The notes below the pieces were generated by a model. That model was not told the DNA's origin. It was given only the letters and a program-made list of their open reading frames with translations, and made no database searches. Position numbers and translations under genes: made by a program. Positions 1-10,555 of a stretch of DNA of 64,000 nt are shown piece by piece. This DNA is from Psococerastis gibbosa (Eukaryota; Arthropoda; Insecta; Psocodea; Psocidae). The stretch is taken from NCBI GenBank assembly GCA_963971405.1, contig OZ020492.1:15984151-16048150 (forward strand), written 5' to 3'. The stretch's first letter is position 1. The number at the start of each line of letters is the position of its first letter.

Positions 1-153
1 CTTATCTTCTATATATTCTATATAATTATTCCATTCCTTGTGTTTGGTATTTTTGTGTGTGTGGGCGGTATAGGTAGTTGAGTAAGCCAAATATGAGGAC
101 CTCATTCTGTAAATAGTTTTCAACTCAGAAAAGCTTGCAGATTATGATTCTCG

Positions 154-402
154 ACAAGCACGTAGCCAGGATTATATTTCGTGAGAGGCTAACTACCAGG
201 GGGTCGAGGGGGTATAAACCCCCCCGGGAAATTTTTAAGAATTTACATGCAAAACACACAGTTTTAGTGTTTTTAGAGGGAGAAAAAAGAATACAGGTGA
301 AATATCAAACAGAACAATGCAAGTTTTTTATATATTTTTTTACAATTCGGGGGGGGGGGGGCTTCAGCCCTCAAAGCCCACTCCCTGGCTACGTCCCTGA
401 CT
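154..402. mobile_element. hAT-type MITE with 8-bp target duplication
   Basis: Imperfect inverted ends around GTAGCCAGG (left, near 162) and CCTGGCTAC (right, near 384) enclose about 250 bp of non-coding DNA with a G run near 350. The 8-mer GATTCTCG lies directly outside both ends (146-153 and 403-410). An 8-bp duplication with CAGGGACGTAGCCAGG-like ends is typical of hAT transposons. There is no transposase, so it is non-autonomous. Confidence 0.7.
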
Positions 403-410
403 GATTCTCG

Positions 411-969
411 GTTTGTTGGTTTTTTTATTATATATATATATATATTTTTTTATACCTCAATTAAAAGGACTAAAAAAATCTTTTAGACCCATTTCAATGA
501 TTGTTTTATTGGCAATATTCAATCTTTTCTTATTTTGACAGTCATTATTATTATTACATTTGCATCAGCATTTATCCATATACAGTATATACTGTATTTG
601 TGCCAGTGAGGACCCCAGGGGTGAAGACTAGATGAACTTCCCACGTAAAACAATTCAAATAGTTACTATAGCATGAAACTGCACCCCCACCCTCCCCCCC
701 CCCCTAGAGAAATATTTCTGATATTTCTGGGTACCCCTTGGCGTGTGGTGTAGCTCTGTCACAATTGAAAATGTACTAGAGCATCCGATGTGTCAGTAGC
801 GCCATTTGGGTCTTTGGGGGGGGGGGGGTGTCGAATAATATGCACTGTGTACCTATTTTAACCGTTCTTGCCCCCCCCTCCCCCAAAGCCACCCTTAAGG
901 AAATTCTGCAATAACGTCACTGTTTGAGGTCCACCTACTGTAAGTAGAAGTGCTGGGACAGCAGGGTTT
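411..969. other. Intergenic, no gene seen
   Basis: AT-rich DNA with a TA microsatellite (about 428-449), a C run near 690 and a G run near 817. No convincing open frame, RNA gene or element boundary was found. Confidence 0.6.
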
Positions 970-1362
970 TAGGGCTGTTCCACGACCTCAGCTTATTCTA
1001 GGCTAAGCCAAATGCCATAAGTTAAGCATGGATAGGGATGCCAACTTGAGCTTAGGACCAGGTTAAGCCGAGGTCGGGGTGGGACAGCCCCTTACTGGGT
1101 TCGTGATGGCCAGAATCTGAGGAAAAACATGCTTATGCATGCATTGCAATTCAGTGGTCGTTGGCCACAAAAAGTATAGCAGTCCAGGCGGTTATTACAA
1201 TAATATAATGCAACCATGCCTATTTGAAAACCGAGACTCTCGAGACTTTCGAGACGAGACCGAGACCAGGTCATTTTTTAGAGACCGAGACCGATACCGA
1301 GACCATGCATATCGAGACCGAGACCGAGACCCCGTAGTCTCGTCTCGGTCTCGGACGAACAA
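970..1362 (+). repeat. GAGACC dispersed repeat, copy 1, with hairpin head
   Basis: Positions 970-1092 form a foldback (GGGCTGTTCCACGACCTC against GAGGTCGGGGTGGGACAGCC). It is followed by a block ending in many GAGACC/GAGACCGAGACC words and then the complementary GTCTCGTCTCGGTCTCGG, so the 3' end can also fold. Positions 1040-1362 align with 10270-10555, and the GAGACC part recurs at 22405-22503. It is probably a non-autonomous element; I do not know the family. Confidence 0.6.
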
Positions 1363-1959
1363 TAGGGTGACCCCCCCCCACGCTGCGCACATGGCATTAA
1401 GGGAGAAGAAGAAGTAGAAGAAGCCAAAGAATATAACATTCAATTCGATAATTCTGATTATTCCAATTAAAAAGCCTTTAAACAGAACATATGACTAGAT
1501 TAGGTAATAAATTAATAACCATCGAGAATCTATTGCCGTCTCGATAGATTCGAAGCCAACTATTGCAAACTTAGGCGCCAGTAGCAAAAAATTTTCATAA
1601 GTAGCGTAGTTAGTATTGGAACATGTAATGTCAAGAACGTAACCAGAGATGCTGTTTAAACTGGACAACAATGGGAACCGCTCCTAGCAAAAACCATCCC
1701 CAGCAAATTGTTTGTTTGTTTTCCAGCGCCTGTTTCAGCATTTCTGCTTGAAGCACCCCTGTCAGCCTGGCGGGGGGAGTGAGTCTGTTTATTAACATGA
1801 GGGCAGACTCCTTCACCTGGGGGAGAATGGGAGTTGACTGACAGGGTGGACCTCCTGATTATAGTGGATTCTGAACCACTAGGAGAACATAGTAAAGTCA
1901 CACGATTAATTCGGAGGTGACCAGGACTCGACACGCACTTAGACTCGCTGGTCTAGTCA

Positions 1960-2720
1960 CAGCACGTTATCATGTCCCACCATGTTCCCCTGCCAACCCC
2001 TGCCAACGCTGGGCACACTACCAAGTTTGCCACAGAACAGGCTCTCTTCTCGTGGCCTCAACTTGGTCAATGGTATTGCCGTTGGCATCCACAGCAACTT
2101 GCGCCGGGACATCCCTTTGGCAGCGTTCCTAATGGCCACAGGACACGACTACCTCCAGAGCCACCTCCACAGAAATGGTACCGCTGATTCATCCGAATGC
2201 CCCCTCTGTTTCCAAGGGGAAGGAAACGCCTATTTATATCTATAAGGCGCCCATTCCACCGACCGGCTAGGGCTATTTACAAAAACCGTGACGTGGTAGA
2301 CATTCATGACTTAGGCGGGGTTTCCACCGACCTCGCATTGCAGAATTGACGGAAATGTTTATTTTCCTCTACGCCATAGTTAAAATTGATCAATGATCAT
2401 ACAGTAAAATCACAAACAAACAAACTAAAATTAAAAAAAGGCGTCATGGGATATGTTAAGTACAAACATTTTAATAGATTTCTATAAAAAGAATTTCCGT
2501 CAATGTCACTTGCATTCTGCAATGCGAGATCGGTGGAGACGCCACCTAAGTCTTGAATGTCTGCTACCACGTCACCGTTTTTGTAAATAGCCCTAGCCGG
2601 TCGATGGAATGGGCGCCTTAAGCTGCAATAGCGTAGGGGTAGAGCACCAAGGGAATGGCTCAACTCTACTATGTAGCACGGCGCCAAATGGCCTACCAGC
2701 CAAGGACGGGCGATGGCTGA
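1960..2720 (+). mobile_element. LINE relic: C-terminal end after RNase H, split by a MITE
   Basis: The translated stretch TGHDYLQSHLHRNG then ADSSECPLC (about 2140-2205) is the conserved tail of LINE ORF2 proteins, where a TGH...LHR...C-P-x-C cysteine motif follows RNase H. The frame is cut at 2243 by a MITE (2246-2617). It seems to resume at about 2650-2710 with YYVARRQMAYQPRTG followed by a stop, resembling the W-x-AR-x-x-M end of such proteins. Only the last ~200 codons survive. I-, Jockey- or CR1-like, clade not resolved. Confidence 0.6.
2246..2617. mobile_element. Foldback MITE (GGC...GCC family), copy 1
   Basis: Begins GGCGCCCATTCCACCGACC and ends with its complement GGTCGATGGAATGGGCGCC. 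The arms continue for ~120 bp (GTGACGTGGTAG, then TTTCCACCGACCTCGCA) around an AT-rich centre. Flanks are TAA on the left and TTA on the right, suggesting a 3-bp target duplication. Other copies are at 7064, 7754, 8553 and 16362, with a small relative at 35579. A 3-bp duplication suggests PIF/Harbinger, but no transposase is present to confirm it. Confidence 0.7.
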
Positions 2721-2906
2721 ATAAGAAGATTTTTCTTAGTTACATATTCCTAGCTAAATATTAATAAATCGCAATAAAAAACGGGTATGACCATAGCATA
2801 TCCTATTACAATAAATATAAAAATGATAACAAAAGCAAAAGTATAAATAAATCGTTCTAAAATAATTATTTAAATAGATTAAAGCTACCTACACATTAAG
2901 CCCGAA

Positions 2907-3043
2907 CAAGGGCGGATACAAATTTATTAAGTCTTTTGAAAGTTAATTAATTACCTACGTTATAATTTAATCGATACTAAAAGAGTTTATTCTATGTTGA
3001 CGCACCAGAATCCCTCCAAAAAAATGGGCTGGATCCGTCACTG
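2907..3043. mobile_element. hAT-type MITE
   Basis: Ends CAAGGGCGGATACA and TGGATCCGTCACTG are inverted and hAT-like. The flanking 8-mers AGCCCGAA and AGTGCGAA match at six of eight positions. A similar element lies at 15553-15692. Confidence 0.5.
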
Positions 3044-3485
3044 AGTGCGAATAAAATGCTTGGCGCGCTTTCGCAGAGGCAGGATATCAGGGTTTGTCGC
3101 ACAACGACTGAACGACAGCGACAACCCGGCGCGCGTGGCACTGTTGTGCTTCAGTCGGTAGCCATTGTTCTTTGCGGTTAGATGTGAATTTTTAATCGAT
3201 TTTAATCTCTTACAAATTGGCGCGCACAGGCTAATTAGCATCGAGTAAGTCAAATTTAATCAACATATTTGCTTGTTTAAGGTTCTAATTATATATTTAA
3301 TTAGTTTAAATTACTTTAATGAATAATCTAACAGCCAAAGCAACCCTTTTGGGTAATTATTTACTTAAAGGCTTAGATAATAAATAATGATCGATTATGA
3401 TTTTACGTTTAGTATGCATTATGGTTTACGTTTTGATGAGGAATTAAATTTATATTTTATGCCGAAATGTTACATTGGTAGGTAG
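3044..3485. other. Intergenic, no gene seen
   Basis: A GC-richer patch (about 3050-3230) rich in GCGC words, then AT-rich DNA. No supported gene. Confidence 0.5.
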
Positions 3486-4069
3486 CAGTGCCGGGCTTGG
3501 CCTTGGATGTGGGGGCCCTGGGGCCGGAATTTTGTGGGGGCCCTTCCTCGGGCCGAAAAGTCTTATACCCTTAAACGAATATTCATTCCACTAGGCCTAT
3601 CAATTTAATATAAAATGGAGACAGAGTAATCAGGATGCCAGGCAAGCCCGTAGCCAGGATTATTTTTCGGGGGTGGCTGTGGCGATTGTAATCCTATCTA
3701 GTGTACATTTTTTCTTGAAAATTCAATTGTATCTAGTGTATTATTTACAAGTTATGGTGTTACTCGTATATGAGTGTGTGATAGCATCAAGCATGGGCAC
3801 ATCAAACGTCAACTTATTGGCCGATTTAGCTGTGGTGCGAACACAGGCTTATATTTTGCGGATATGCGGACTAAATCGTAATGTTTACACATTACAACTG
3901 TTGAGAATGTATAGGAATAATATTGCATTTAGCCCCCCCGGGGGGAAAATTTGAAAATATAAGTGCAAAATAGTTGGGTTTTAAACATTTTAACAGCAGT
4001 AAAATATAGATTTTTTGTGGGGGCCCTTTTCTTGTGGCCCCGGTGGCTCCATAGCCAATCCCGGCACTG
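3486..4069. mobile_element. hAT-type MITE, CAGTGCCGG subfamily, perfect 8-bp TSD
   Basis: The left end CAGTGCCGGGCTTGGC and right end GCCAATCCCGGCACTG are inverted repeats. The 8-mer GTAGGTAG flanks both sides exactly (3478-3485 and 4070-4077). The interior holds GGGGGCCC blocks and no transposase. A second hAT-like head (GTAGCCAGGATTATTTTTCG, near 3650) may be nested inside. Relatives lie at 6398, 15913, 28925 and 63862. Confidence 0.8.
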
Positions 4070-4085
4070 GTAGGTAGGTACATGT

Positions 4086-4641
4086 TAGAGGTGCGACGAG
4101 CGATACATCGGCCTGTATCGACTCATTTCGACTCGGGTAGTGAAATGAATCGATTCTTTCTTTCGATACAATGATACACCGGGCTTCTGATGCAGCCCAT
4201 AATCACAGTATAAGAAGATATAGCTTTGCACCTAGCTTCGCTGAGCTGCTAGTTATTCGATTCCGTTAATGCTCGATTGCTCGGAGTCTCGAACTGGATT
4301 GCATTTAAAAGACAGGAAGATCTATTAGTCTGCCTCTTATTTCTCTACCATCTTATGGTTATAACAAGCCAATCGCAAAATAAGTTGACACGCCATGATT
4401 TCTTTCGGGTAGCAAGGAAATTTTATTCTACAAGCCGCTATGCACATTGGCATAAGAAGGTATGTTTTAATAAATATATAAATTAAGATATCTCAGGCAT
4501 CTTATGCTGAAAAAGGGAAAAATACTGATACTTCATAATAAGTTGAGAGATAGGATATACAAATTGTCCGAGTTAAGCGCTCATTTTAAAATTTTAATTT
4601 TTGTGAGTTGGTGTATCGCTATTTCGCTCGTCGCACCTCTA
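4086..4641. mobile_element. hAT-like non-autonomous element
   Basis: Inverted ends TAGAGGTGCGACGAGCGATA and TCGCTCGTCGCACCTCTA enclose 556 bp without coding capacity. The flanking 8-mers GTACATGT and GTACGTAG share only part of their bases, so the target duplication is uncertain. Confidence 0.55.
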
Positions 4642-4667
4642 GTACGTAGTACATCATACATGTGGGT

Positions 4668-4853
4668 TAGTCGTATGGACGCCACGAAACGTTGGTTCGA
4701 GTCCCACACTTACTACATTTTTAGGCCACGCTTCAAAGGTCATGCAAAGCAGGCGGTCATGCTAGTTGAATACAAGAGAGAGCTCCGTTATGTTGGCTTA
4801 GTAGATGAACAAATAGTCATTATTTATGTATTTATTTATTTATCTAGGTAGGT
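4668..4853 (+). mobile_element. tRNA-derived SINE, copy 1
   Basis: The head contains a B-box-like GGTTCGAGTCCC (4693-4704). The body runs through GGCCACGCTTCAAAGG and AAGCAGGCGGTC to TTATGTTGGCTTAGTAGA and an AT-rich tail. The body words recur at 25940, 27518 and, reversed, at 62205, which defines a family. Transcription would be by RNA polymerase III. Confidence 0.6.
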
Positions 4854-5224
4854 GCTCGTTGATTTTGAGCAAATTCAACAATTTAGAACGATTTGAGAAG
4901 CTTTTAAAAGATGTTATGGATGTTTTACATGGTTACATGGGTTATTATGGTCAGTAATTGCTCAGTTGGTAGAGGACTCGACAATGACACGGAAGGTAGG
5001 GTATCCAGACTCGACATATTAGCTAGTTTTTCCTCAGGCTTACACCCACATCAGGCTGTCGTGGCACTAGGTTTTAATGCATGCTACTCGTACAGATATA
5101 AAAGTTATCTGTTGCTCTAATAGGGTTTCATACAACATAACGAAGGGAGGTGTAGTATAATGTGTTCTAAATTGAAATCATATGGTAGCCTATTCTTAAA
5201 AGTTAGGCAATGTAGGTAAGCAAT
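4854..5224. other. Intergenic with an isolated tRNA-like A box
   Basis: GCTCAGTTGGTAGAGGA at 4958-4974 matches a tRNA A box, but no proper T arm follows, so this looks like a SINE or tRNA head fragment. Nothing else is supported. Confidence 0.4.
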
Positions 5225-5337
5225 TAAGACCGTGGCCAGGTTTTTGTTTGGGGGGGGGGGGGGGAGGTCCACATTTTTAAAACTTATTATATTAATGGAA
5301 GTCCATTACAGGGACCACCCCCCTGGGCACGGCCTTG
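5225..5337. mobile_element. Short hAT-type MITE
   Basis: Ends AGACCGTGGCCAGG and CCTGGGCACGGCCTT are inverted, with a 14-base G run inside. Flanking 8-mers TAAGCAAT and CATGCAAT match at six of eight positions. Confidence 0.5.
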
Positions 5338-5685
5338 CATGCAATTGGCCTTTCTTTGTCATTATTTAGCCCTTGCCTCATGTGACCTTCATTTCTTGAA
5401 GACTGAATAGCCGATGGAGTATGCCCTTTGGATTCCTAATCGTTGGTTTGGCTTCTGTGATTTTTTTTTTTACTTTTTGTGACCGCCAGTGACGACAGGG
5501 CTCATGTTGTCCGCCGGTCATAATTTTCCAGAAGTAGAGAAAGTTTCACATAGATAGATAATTAATTAGCAGGCCAGCAACATGTCCAGACCCCCTCTCT
5601 CTGAAAATCTACGACCAAGTCACGTCTTGACCAGGAGATAAGCGGCCATTCAAGTCTCTTCTGCCCCACGGAGGCTTGTCCTGAG

Positions 5686-6200
5686 TTTGTCCATCTATGA
5701 AACCATGCTCGTTTCCTCCCATTAGGCTGGATACGGGATAATAAGGTTGAGCTTCCACCCCACGCCAATGTATTTGCCAATCCTGCATGCTTTCTCCTTG
5801 TAGTGCAGCTAAAACGAGCACACGTGCTGAGGACTCAGGTAGAGCATGCCCCCCCCCCCAATCCTCCGGTACAGCCCACAGCCTACATACCTAGTCTATA
5901 CAAATGGGACGGAGTTGTAGTGTGACTCAAGCGTATTCTAATAAGGTTTGCCAGTATCGAGTTTGAGTATAACAGCCAGTCTCAAGTCTTTGTCTCGAGT
6001 TTGTCCAATTATGGAACCATGCTCGCTTCCTTCCATTAGGCTGGATACGGGATAATAAGGTTAAGCTTCCACCCCACGCCAATGTATTTGCCAATCCTGC
6101 ATGGTTTCTACTTGTAGTGCAGCTAAAACTAGCATACGTGCTGAGGACTCAGGTGGAGCATGCCCCCCCCCCCAAGCCTCCGGTACAGCCTGGCTGCCAG
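5686..6200. repeat. Direct duplication of a ~190-bp unit
   Basis: 5686-5880 and 6003-6190 are near copies. Both contain TAGGCTGGATACGGGATAAT, the CACGCCAATGTATTTGCC word and a C run followed by CCTCCGGTACAGCC. The offset is about 317 bp. The spacer shows no features; short frames in either copy are not gene-like. Confidence 0.7.
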
Positions 6201-6254
6201 CCCTCTCAATCAAAACGGGCCTTTCTGATCTTTCCAATTTCGAGAGGTCATGAC

Positions 6255-6325
6255 AAGTTGAGAAGTGGTATGGACACTGACTTTCACGTGAAAGGTTGCT
6301 GGTACGAGTCCCACATTAGCATCAT
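6255..6325 (+). mobile_element. SINE head fragment
   Basis: GGTTGCTGGTACGAGTCCCA resembles the B-box region of the SINE at 4668. Only the head is present. Confidence 0.35.
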
Positions 6326-6397
6326 TTTCTGAGCTGTTGTCCTGGTTATTTTAACTCTCGATTGATGAGATATTTGACTTCTACTATATGGCTTTCC

Positions 6398-6735
6398 CAG
6401 TGCCGCATTTGGCTATGGGGCCAGGAGGGCCTGACCCCAGGGCCTCCGCAGAAAAGGGGCCCCACAACAAGTCGTAAAATACAAAATCGCCATAGATTGA
6501 AAAACTAAACCAAATAAATAAACTTGTTGAAATGTTTGGCGGGAAATTGGAACGTGCCGTGGCATTAATGACTACTCTATTCAATTCTATTCTATTTTGC
6601 ATCCTGTGTTTCTATTTTATAAATGGTAGTGGTATATTCATGTAAGGGACTAAGGGTGCAAGCCTTTTTCTGCCCGAGAAAGGGCCCCCACACAATGCCG
6701 GCCCAGGGGTCCCCACAAGGCTCTGGGCTTTCCCC
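6398..6735 (-). mobile_element. hAT-type MITE, CAGTGCCGG subfamily
   Basis: Starts CAGTGCCGCATTTGGCTATG. Its interior (GGCGGGAAATTGGAACGTGC) is the reverse complement of the copy at 15913-16254. The right border is diffuse, and no target duplication was seen. Confidence 0.5.
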
Positions 6736-7060
6736 CACCAATTCTCATGGCAACTACTGTATCATAACTAATTTCTAGATTTAAAAAATGTTTTGACACG
6801 GTCCCACACATTATCTTAGAGATAAAACTAGATAAAATTTGAGTAAGAGACCCCCCTATTCCTCTTACCCAGTCCAGAACTAGATATTTGCTCATTTTGG
6901 GAGGCAGAAAATTTTTAATTCAAGTTTCATCATGCCAAACTGACGTAACCATTGTAGTATTACCACTTAAAGACCTAGCTTGGCTGAAAAATGACCCAGG
7001 GGCAGTTTCGCCCGAGACCGAAAGTGCATTATTGTATGATGACAACCTCGTTGATTTTTT
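6736..7060. other. Intergenic, nothing recognised
   Basis: Short open frames only, with no family motif. Confidence 0.5.
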
Positions 7061-7063
7061 TAA

Positions 7064-7440
7064 GGCGCCCATTCCACCGATCGGCTAGGGCTATTTACAA
7101 AAACAGTGACGTGGTAGCAGATATTCAAGACTTAGGCGGGGTTTCCACCGACCTCGCATTGCAGAATTGACGGAAATGTTTATTTTCCTCTATGCCATAG
7201 TTAAAATTGATCAATGATCATACAGTAAAATCACAAACAAACAAGCAAAAATTAAAAAAATGGCGTCATGGGATATGTTAAGTACAAACATTTTAATAGA
7301 TTTCTATAAAAAGAAAAATTCGTCAATGTCATTTGCATTATGCAATGCGAGGTCGGTGGAAACGCCACCTAAGTCTTGAATGTCTGCTACCATGTCACCG
7401 TTTTTGTAAATAGCCCTAGCCGGTCGGTGGAATGGGCGCC
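7064..7440. mobile_element. Foldback MITE (GGC...GCC family), copy 2
   Basis: Complete copy: GGCGCCCATTCCACCGATCG on the left, its complement on the right, and TAA directly flanking both sides (7061-7063 and 7441-7443). This is the clearest 3-bp target duplication of the longer members of the family. Confidence 0.75.
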
Positions 7441-7753
7441 TAAGCAAGCAGTATATTGTACCGTACTGTGGTCATAATGGTATCCAGACTTATGCGCAGG
7501 CTTTGTCCAATAAATGGGCAGACTGGGCATTAGCCCAGGGCACCAAGCTTTGGGGGGGGGGGGGGGAGGCAGTTAGGTCACCCCTTTTGCTTGGCGAGCG
7601 ATTTCAATTCTCATTCACCCCTCTGGTTCACAACCACCTCTTCCTCGGATTCTCTGGGGGAAGATATTGGGGCCATAGTAGAGGCCTTCTCGCTCCAGCT
7701 TTTAAATGACGGGACACCCACACACCTTTCTACCTAGTCTGCTATTGATCTAT

Positions 7754-8023
7754 GGCACCCATTCCACTGACCGGCTAGGGCTATTTACAAAAACGGCGTT
7801 TCCACCGACCTCGCAGTGCAGAATGCAAATGACATTGACGGAAATTAGAATTTTTCTTTTTATAGAAATCTATTAAAATGTTTGTACTTAACATATCCCA
7901 TGACGCCATTTTTTAATTTTAGTTTGTTTGTGATTTTACTGTATGATCATTGATCAATTTTAACTATGGCATAGAAGAAAATAAACATTTCCGTCAATTC
8001 TGCAATGCGAGGTCGGTGGAAAC
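7754..8023. mobile_element. Foldback MITE, copy 3, inside the LINE endonuclease
   Basis: Shares the GACCGGCTAGGGCTATTTAC arm and the AT-rich centre with copy 1 but in the opposite orientation. It lacks the outer part of one arm. It interrupts the LINE between the IDL and DHNPIV motifs. Confidence 0.7.
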
Positions 8024-8552
8024 TTGACCACAACCCAATTGTAATTAAATATATGACGCGAACGCCAGTCTCCAATAATTATACATTTTCGCCAGCATGG
8101 AAACTTGGTGCTGCTGATTGGGTTGCATATCAGAAAGCCCTGCCCCCCCCCCCCTCCATCCCTCCAACCCGATGCTCCCTTGTTGGATATACGAGTAGGT
8201 TCTATAGCCACTCGGTTCGAACAGAAAATTATTTTGGCTGCCTCATCAACTATCCCCCGGACAAACTCCCAACGGGGCAAAAGACCTACTGTCCCATGAT
8301 GGACACGGGAATGTGCTTTAGCCGTCAAACTAAGATGCCAATTATAGAACCGTTTCAATCGTGCCCTATCCACTGCGAACCTATTAGAGTACAAGAAACA
8401 GGAGGCAACTGCCAAAAAAAACCTAAAAATTACTAGATTAGAATAACGGCGTAATAATGTTTCTACCCTTACAGCATCCACCCCTCCTTCAACCGTTTGG
8501 AAACATATTTGGAGTATACGTGGCCGAAACTCCTCCCTTTTGTCACCCCTTA

Positions 8553-8930
8553 GGCGCCCATTCCACCGACCGGCTAGGGCTATTTACAAAAACGGTGACG
8601 TGGTAGCAGACATTCAAGACTTAGGTGGCGTTTCCACCGACCTCGCAGTGCAGAATGCAAATGACATTGACGGAAATTAGAATTTTTCTTTTTATAGAAA
8701 TCTATTAAAATGTTTGTACTTAACATATCCCATGACGCCATTTTTAATTTTAGTTTGTTTGTTTGTGATTTTACTGTATGATCATTGATCAATTTTAACT
8801 ATGGCATAGAGGAAAATAAACATTTCCGTCAATTCTGCAATGCGAGTTCGGTGGAAACCCCGCCTAAGTCTTGAATGTCTGCTACCACGTCACCGTTTTT
8901 GTAAATAGCCCTAGCCGGTCGGTGGAATGG
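8553..8930. mobile_element. Foldback MITE, copy 4, inside the LINE linker
   Basis: Starts GGCGCCCATTCCACC after TTA. The right arm stops at GGTGGAATGG, lacking the terminal GCGCC. Its sequence is nearly the same as copy 3. The LINE continues immediately at 8931. Confidence 0.7.
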
Positions 8931-10267
8931 ACTTCTAATTCTGGATGGGACGACATACACCAACCCTGCAGACCTTGTCAACCAGTTAGCATTGCATTAT
9001 TTTTTCAGAATTGCCCAGTGAAGACATTCTACCTTTAAGTAGTCTAAAAATTAAAGAGCGTTTAGATAAAGAGCCGGTCTCATTTGATGGGGGTGAAAAT
9101 GAAAGTTAAAATGTTCCCTTCACTATGGCCGAATTTACTCAAGCTCTGTTGCCAGTTAAACAGAAAACCAGTACCGTATGCCTTTCTAATTCACCTTCCT
9201 GACTCTCATTTAACCTACCTGCTTTTTCTTTATAATTATTTGTGGGAAACGAGTGAAATCCCTTCGACTTGGAAGCATAGCCTAATTTTTCCAGTGCTCA
9301 GACCCTTCTTCTGCATCATTCTATGGGCCTATATCCTTAACAAACACCCTAATAAAACTAATGGAACGGATGGTTAATGCACGTTTCAGATGGGTTTTAA
9401 ATCAAAGAAAGCTGTTGTCCCCATTCCAATGAGGAGCCCGGAAAGGCCACTCAACTACCGATCACCTACTCCGCATTAGTAACTACAAACAGGTTAGCAT
9501 GAAGGTTTTGAACAAAGAGCGCACATAATAGGCATATTTTTTGATATACCTGTATCTGAGGCCTATGACCGTACATGGACAGTCCCTGTACTCCATCAAC
9601 TTCTAAAATGGGGCTTAAGCCATCATTCATCCGAATATTTTTGTATAATCGAACTTTTGCAGTGAAATGTGGCTCTACCATCTCCTTAACACACACCTTA
9701 GGCTTAGGCACGCCTCAAGGATGGGTCTTGAGCTGCAAGTTATTTTTAATAGTGTCCTAAACACGGTCTCTGAGCTTATACCACCAGCAGTTGTAGCCTC
9801 ATTTTATATTGATGGTATGTGTCTCATGTACAGGGCAAAGTGTCTTAGGAATATTGAACATGTGCTCAGACATATATTACTTTCACTGGAGCAATGGTCC
9901 CAAGGCTCTGGGTTCATCTTTAATCCACTTAAAACCAAGATAGTCCATTTTTGCAGAAAACATTGCAATGATGACCCAGTACTTTCTTTCCACAATTTAC
10001 AAATACCAGTTGTGACCTCTCATCCGTTTCTCGGTTTTGTTCTTGATAAAAAGTTAACCTGGAAGGAGCACGTTATACAGTTACGAGCTAAATACACAAA
10101 CAAACTTAACTTACTCCAGGTTCTCAGCGGTAATGATTAGGGTGCGGACCGTAAAACACTGCTTCTGTATCGAGCCTTGATTCGGCCTCGTTTAGATTAC
10201 GGCAGTATAGTGTATGGAGCCATTATGAGGCCCTTCGAATCTGCACCGGTCCAGCCCCACAATGAGT

Positions 10268-10555
10268 TTATGTCTGGATGCATATGAGCCACCAACTTGA
10301 GCTTAGGACTAGCCGAGGTCGTGCTGGGACAGGCCCTTACTGGGTACGTGATGGCCAGAATCTGAGGAAAAAACATACAACATGTTTAGGGTCTTACGCA
10401 AGCATTGCAATGCAGGGGGCGTTGGACACAAAAAGTGTAGCAGTCCAGGCGGATATTACAATAATATAATGCAACCATGCCTGTATGAAAACCGAGACTT
10501 TCGAGACGAGACCGAGACCGAGACTCCCTAGTCGCGTCTCGGCCTCGGACGAACA
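10268..10555 (+). repeat. GAGACC dispersed repeat, copy 2
   Basis: Aligns with 1040-1362: CAACTTGAGCTTAGGA, GTGATGGCCAGAATCTGAGG, CAGTCCAGGCGG and the terminal GAGACCGAGACC / GTCTCGG hairpin. It sits right behind the LINE relic. Confidence 0.65.

Larger units (their letters stand above)
7560..10262 (+). mobile_element. LINE relic (endonuclease to reverse transcriptase), with two MITE insertions
   Basis: Fragments of one non-LTR retrotransposon lie in order. The end of the endonuclease gives LLNDGTPTHLS (about 7690-7725) and, after a MITE, DHNPIVIKY (8025-8051). A linker gives SSTIPRTNSQRGKRPTVP. After a second MITE, LILDGTTYTNPADLVNQL follows (about 8937-8990). The RT gives GLGTPQG (9700-9720), a palm region with an altered YIDG box (9806-9817), KTKIVHFCRK and FLGFVLDKKLTWKEHV (10030-10077). 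Then ADRKTLLLYRALIRPRLDYG follows in another frame. Frames shift repeatedly, so it is dead. Jockey/CR1-like. Confidence 0.75.

Noticed and set aside
4504-4851. 115-codon plus-strand open frame
   Set aside because: Runs through the hAT-like element end and the SINE; composite of repeats.
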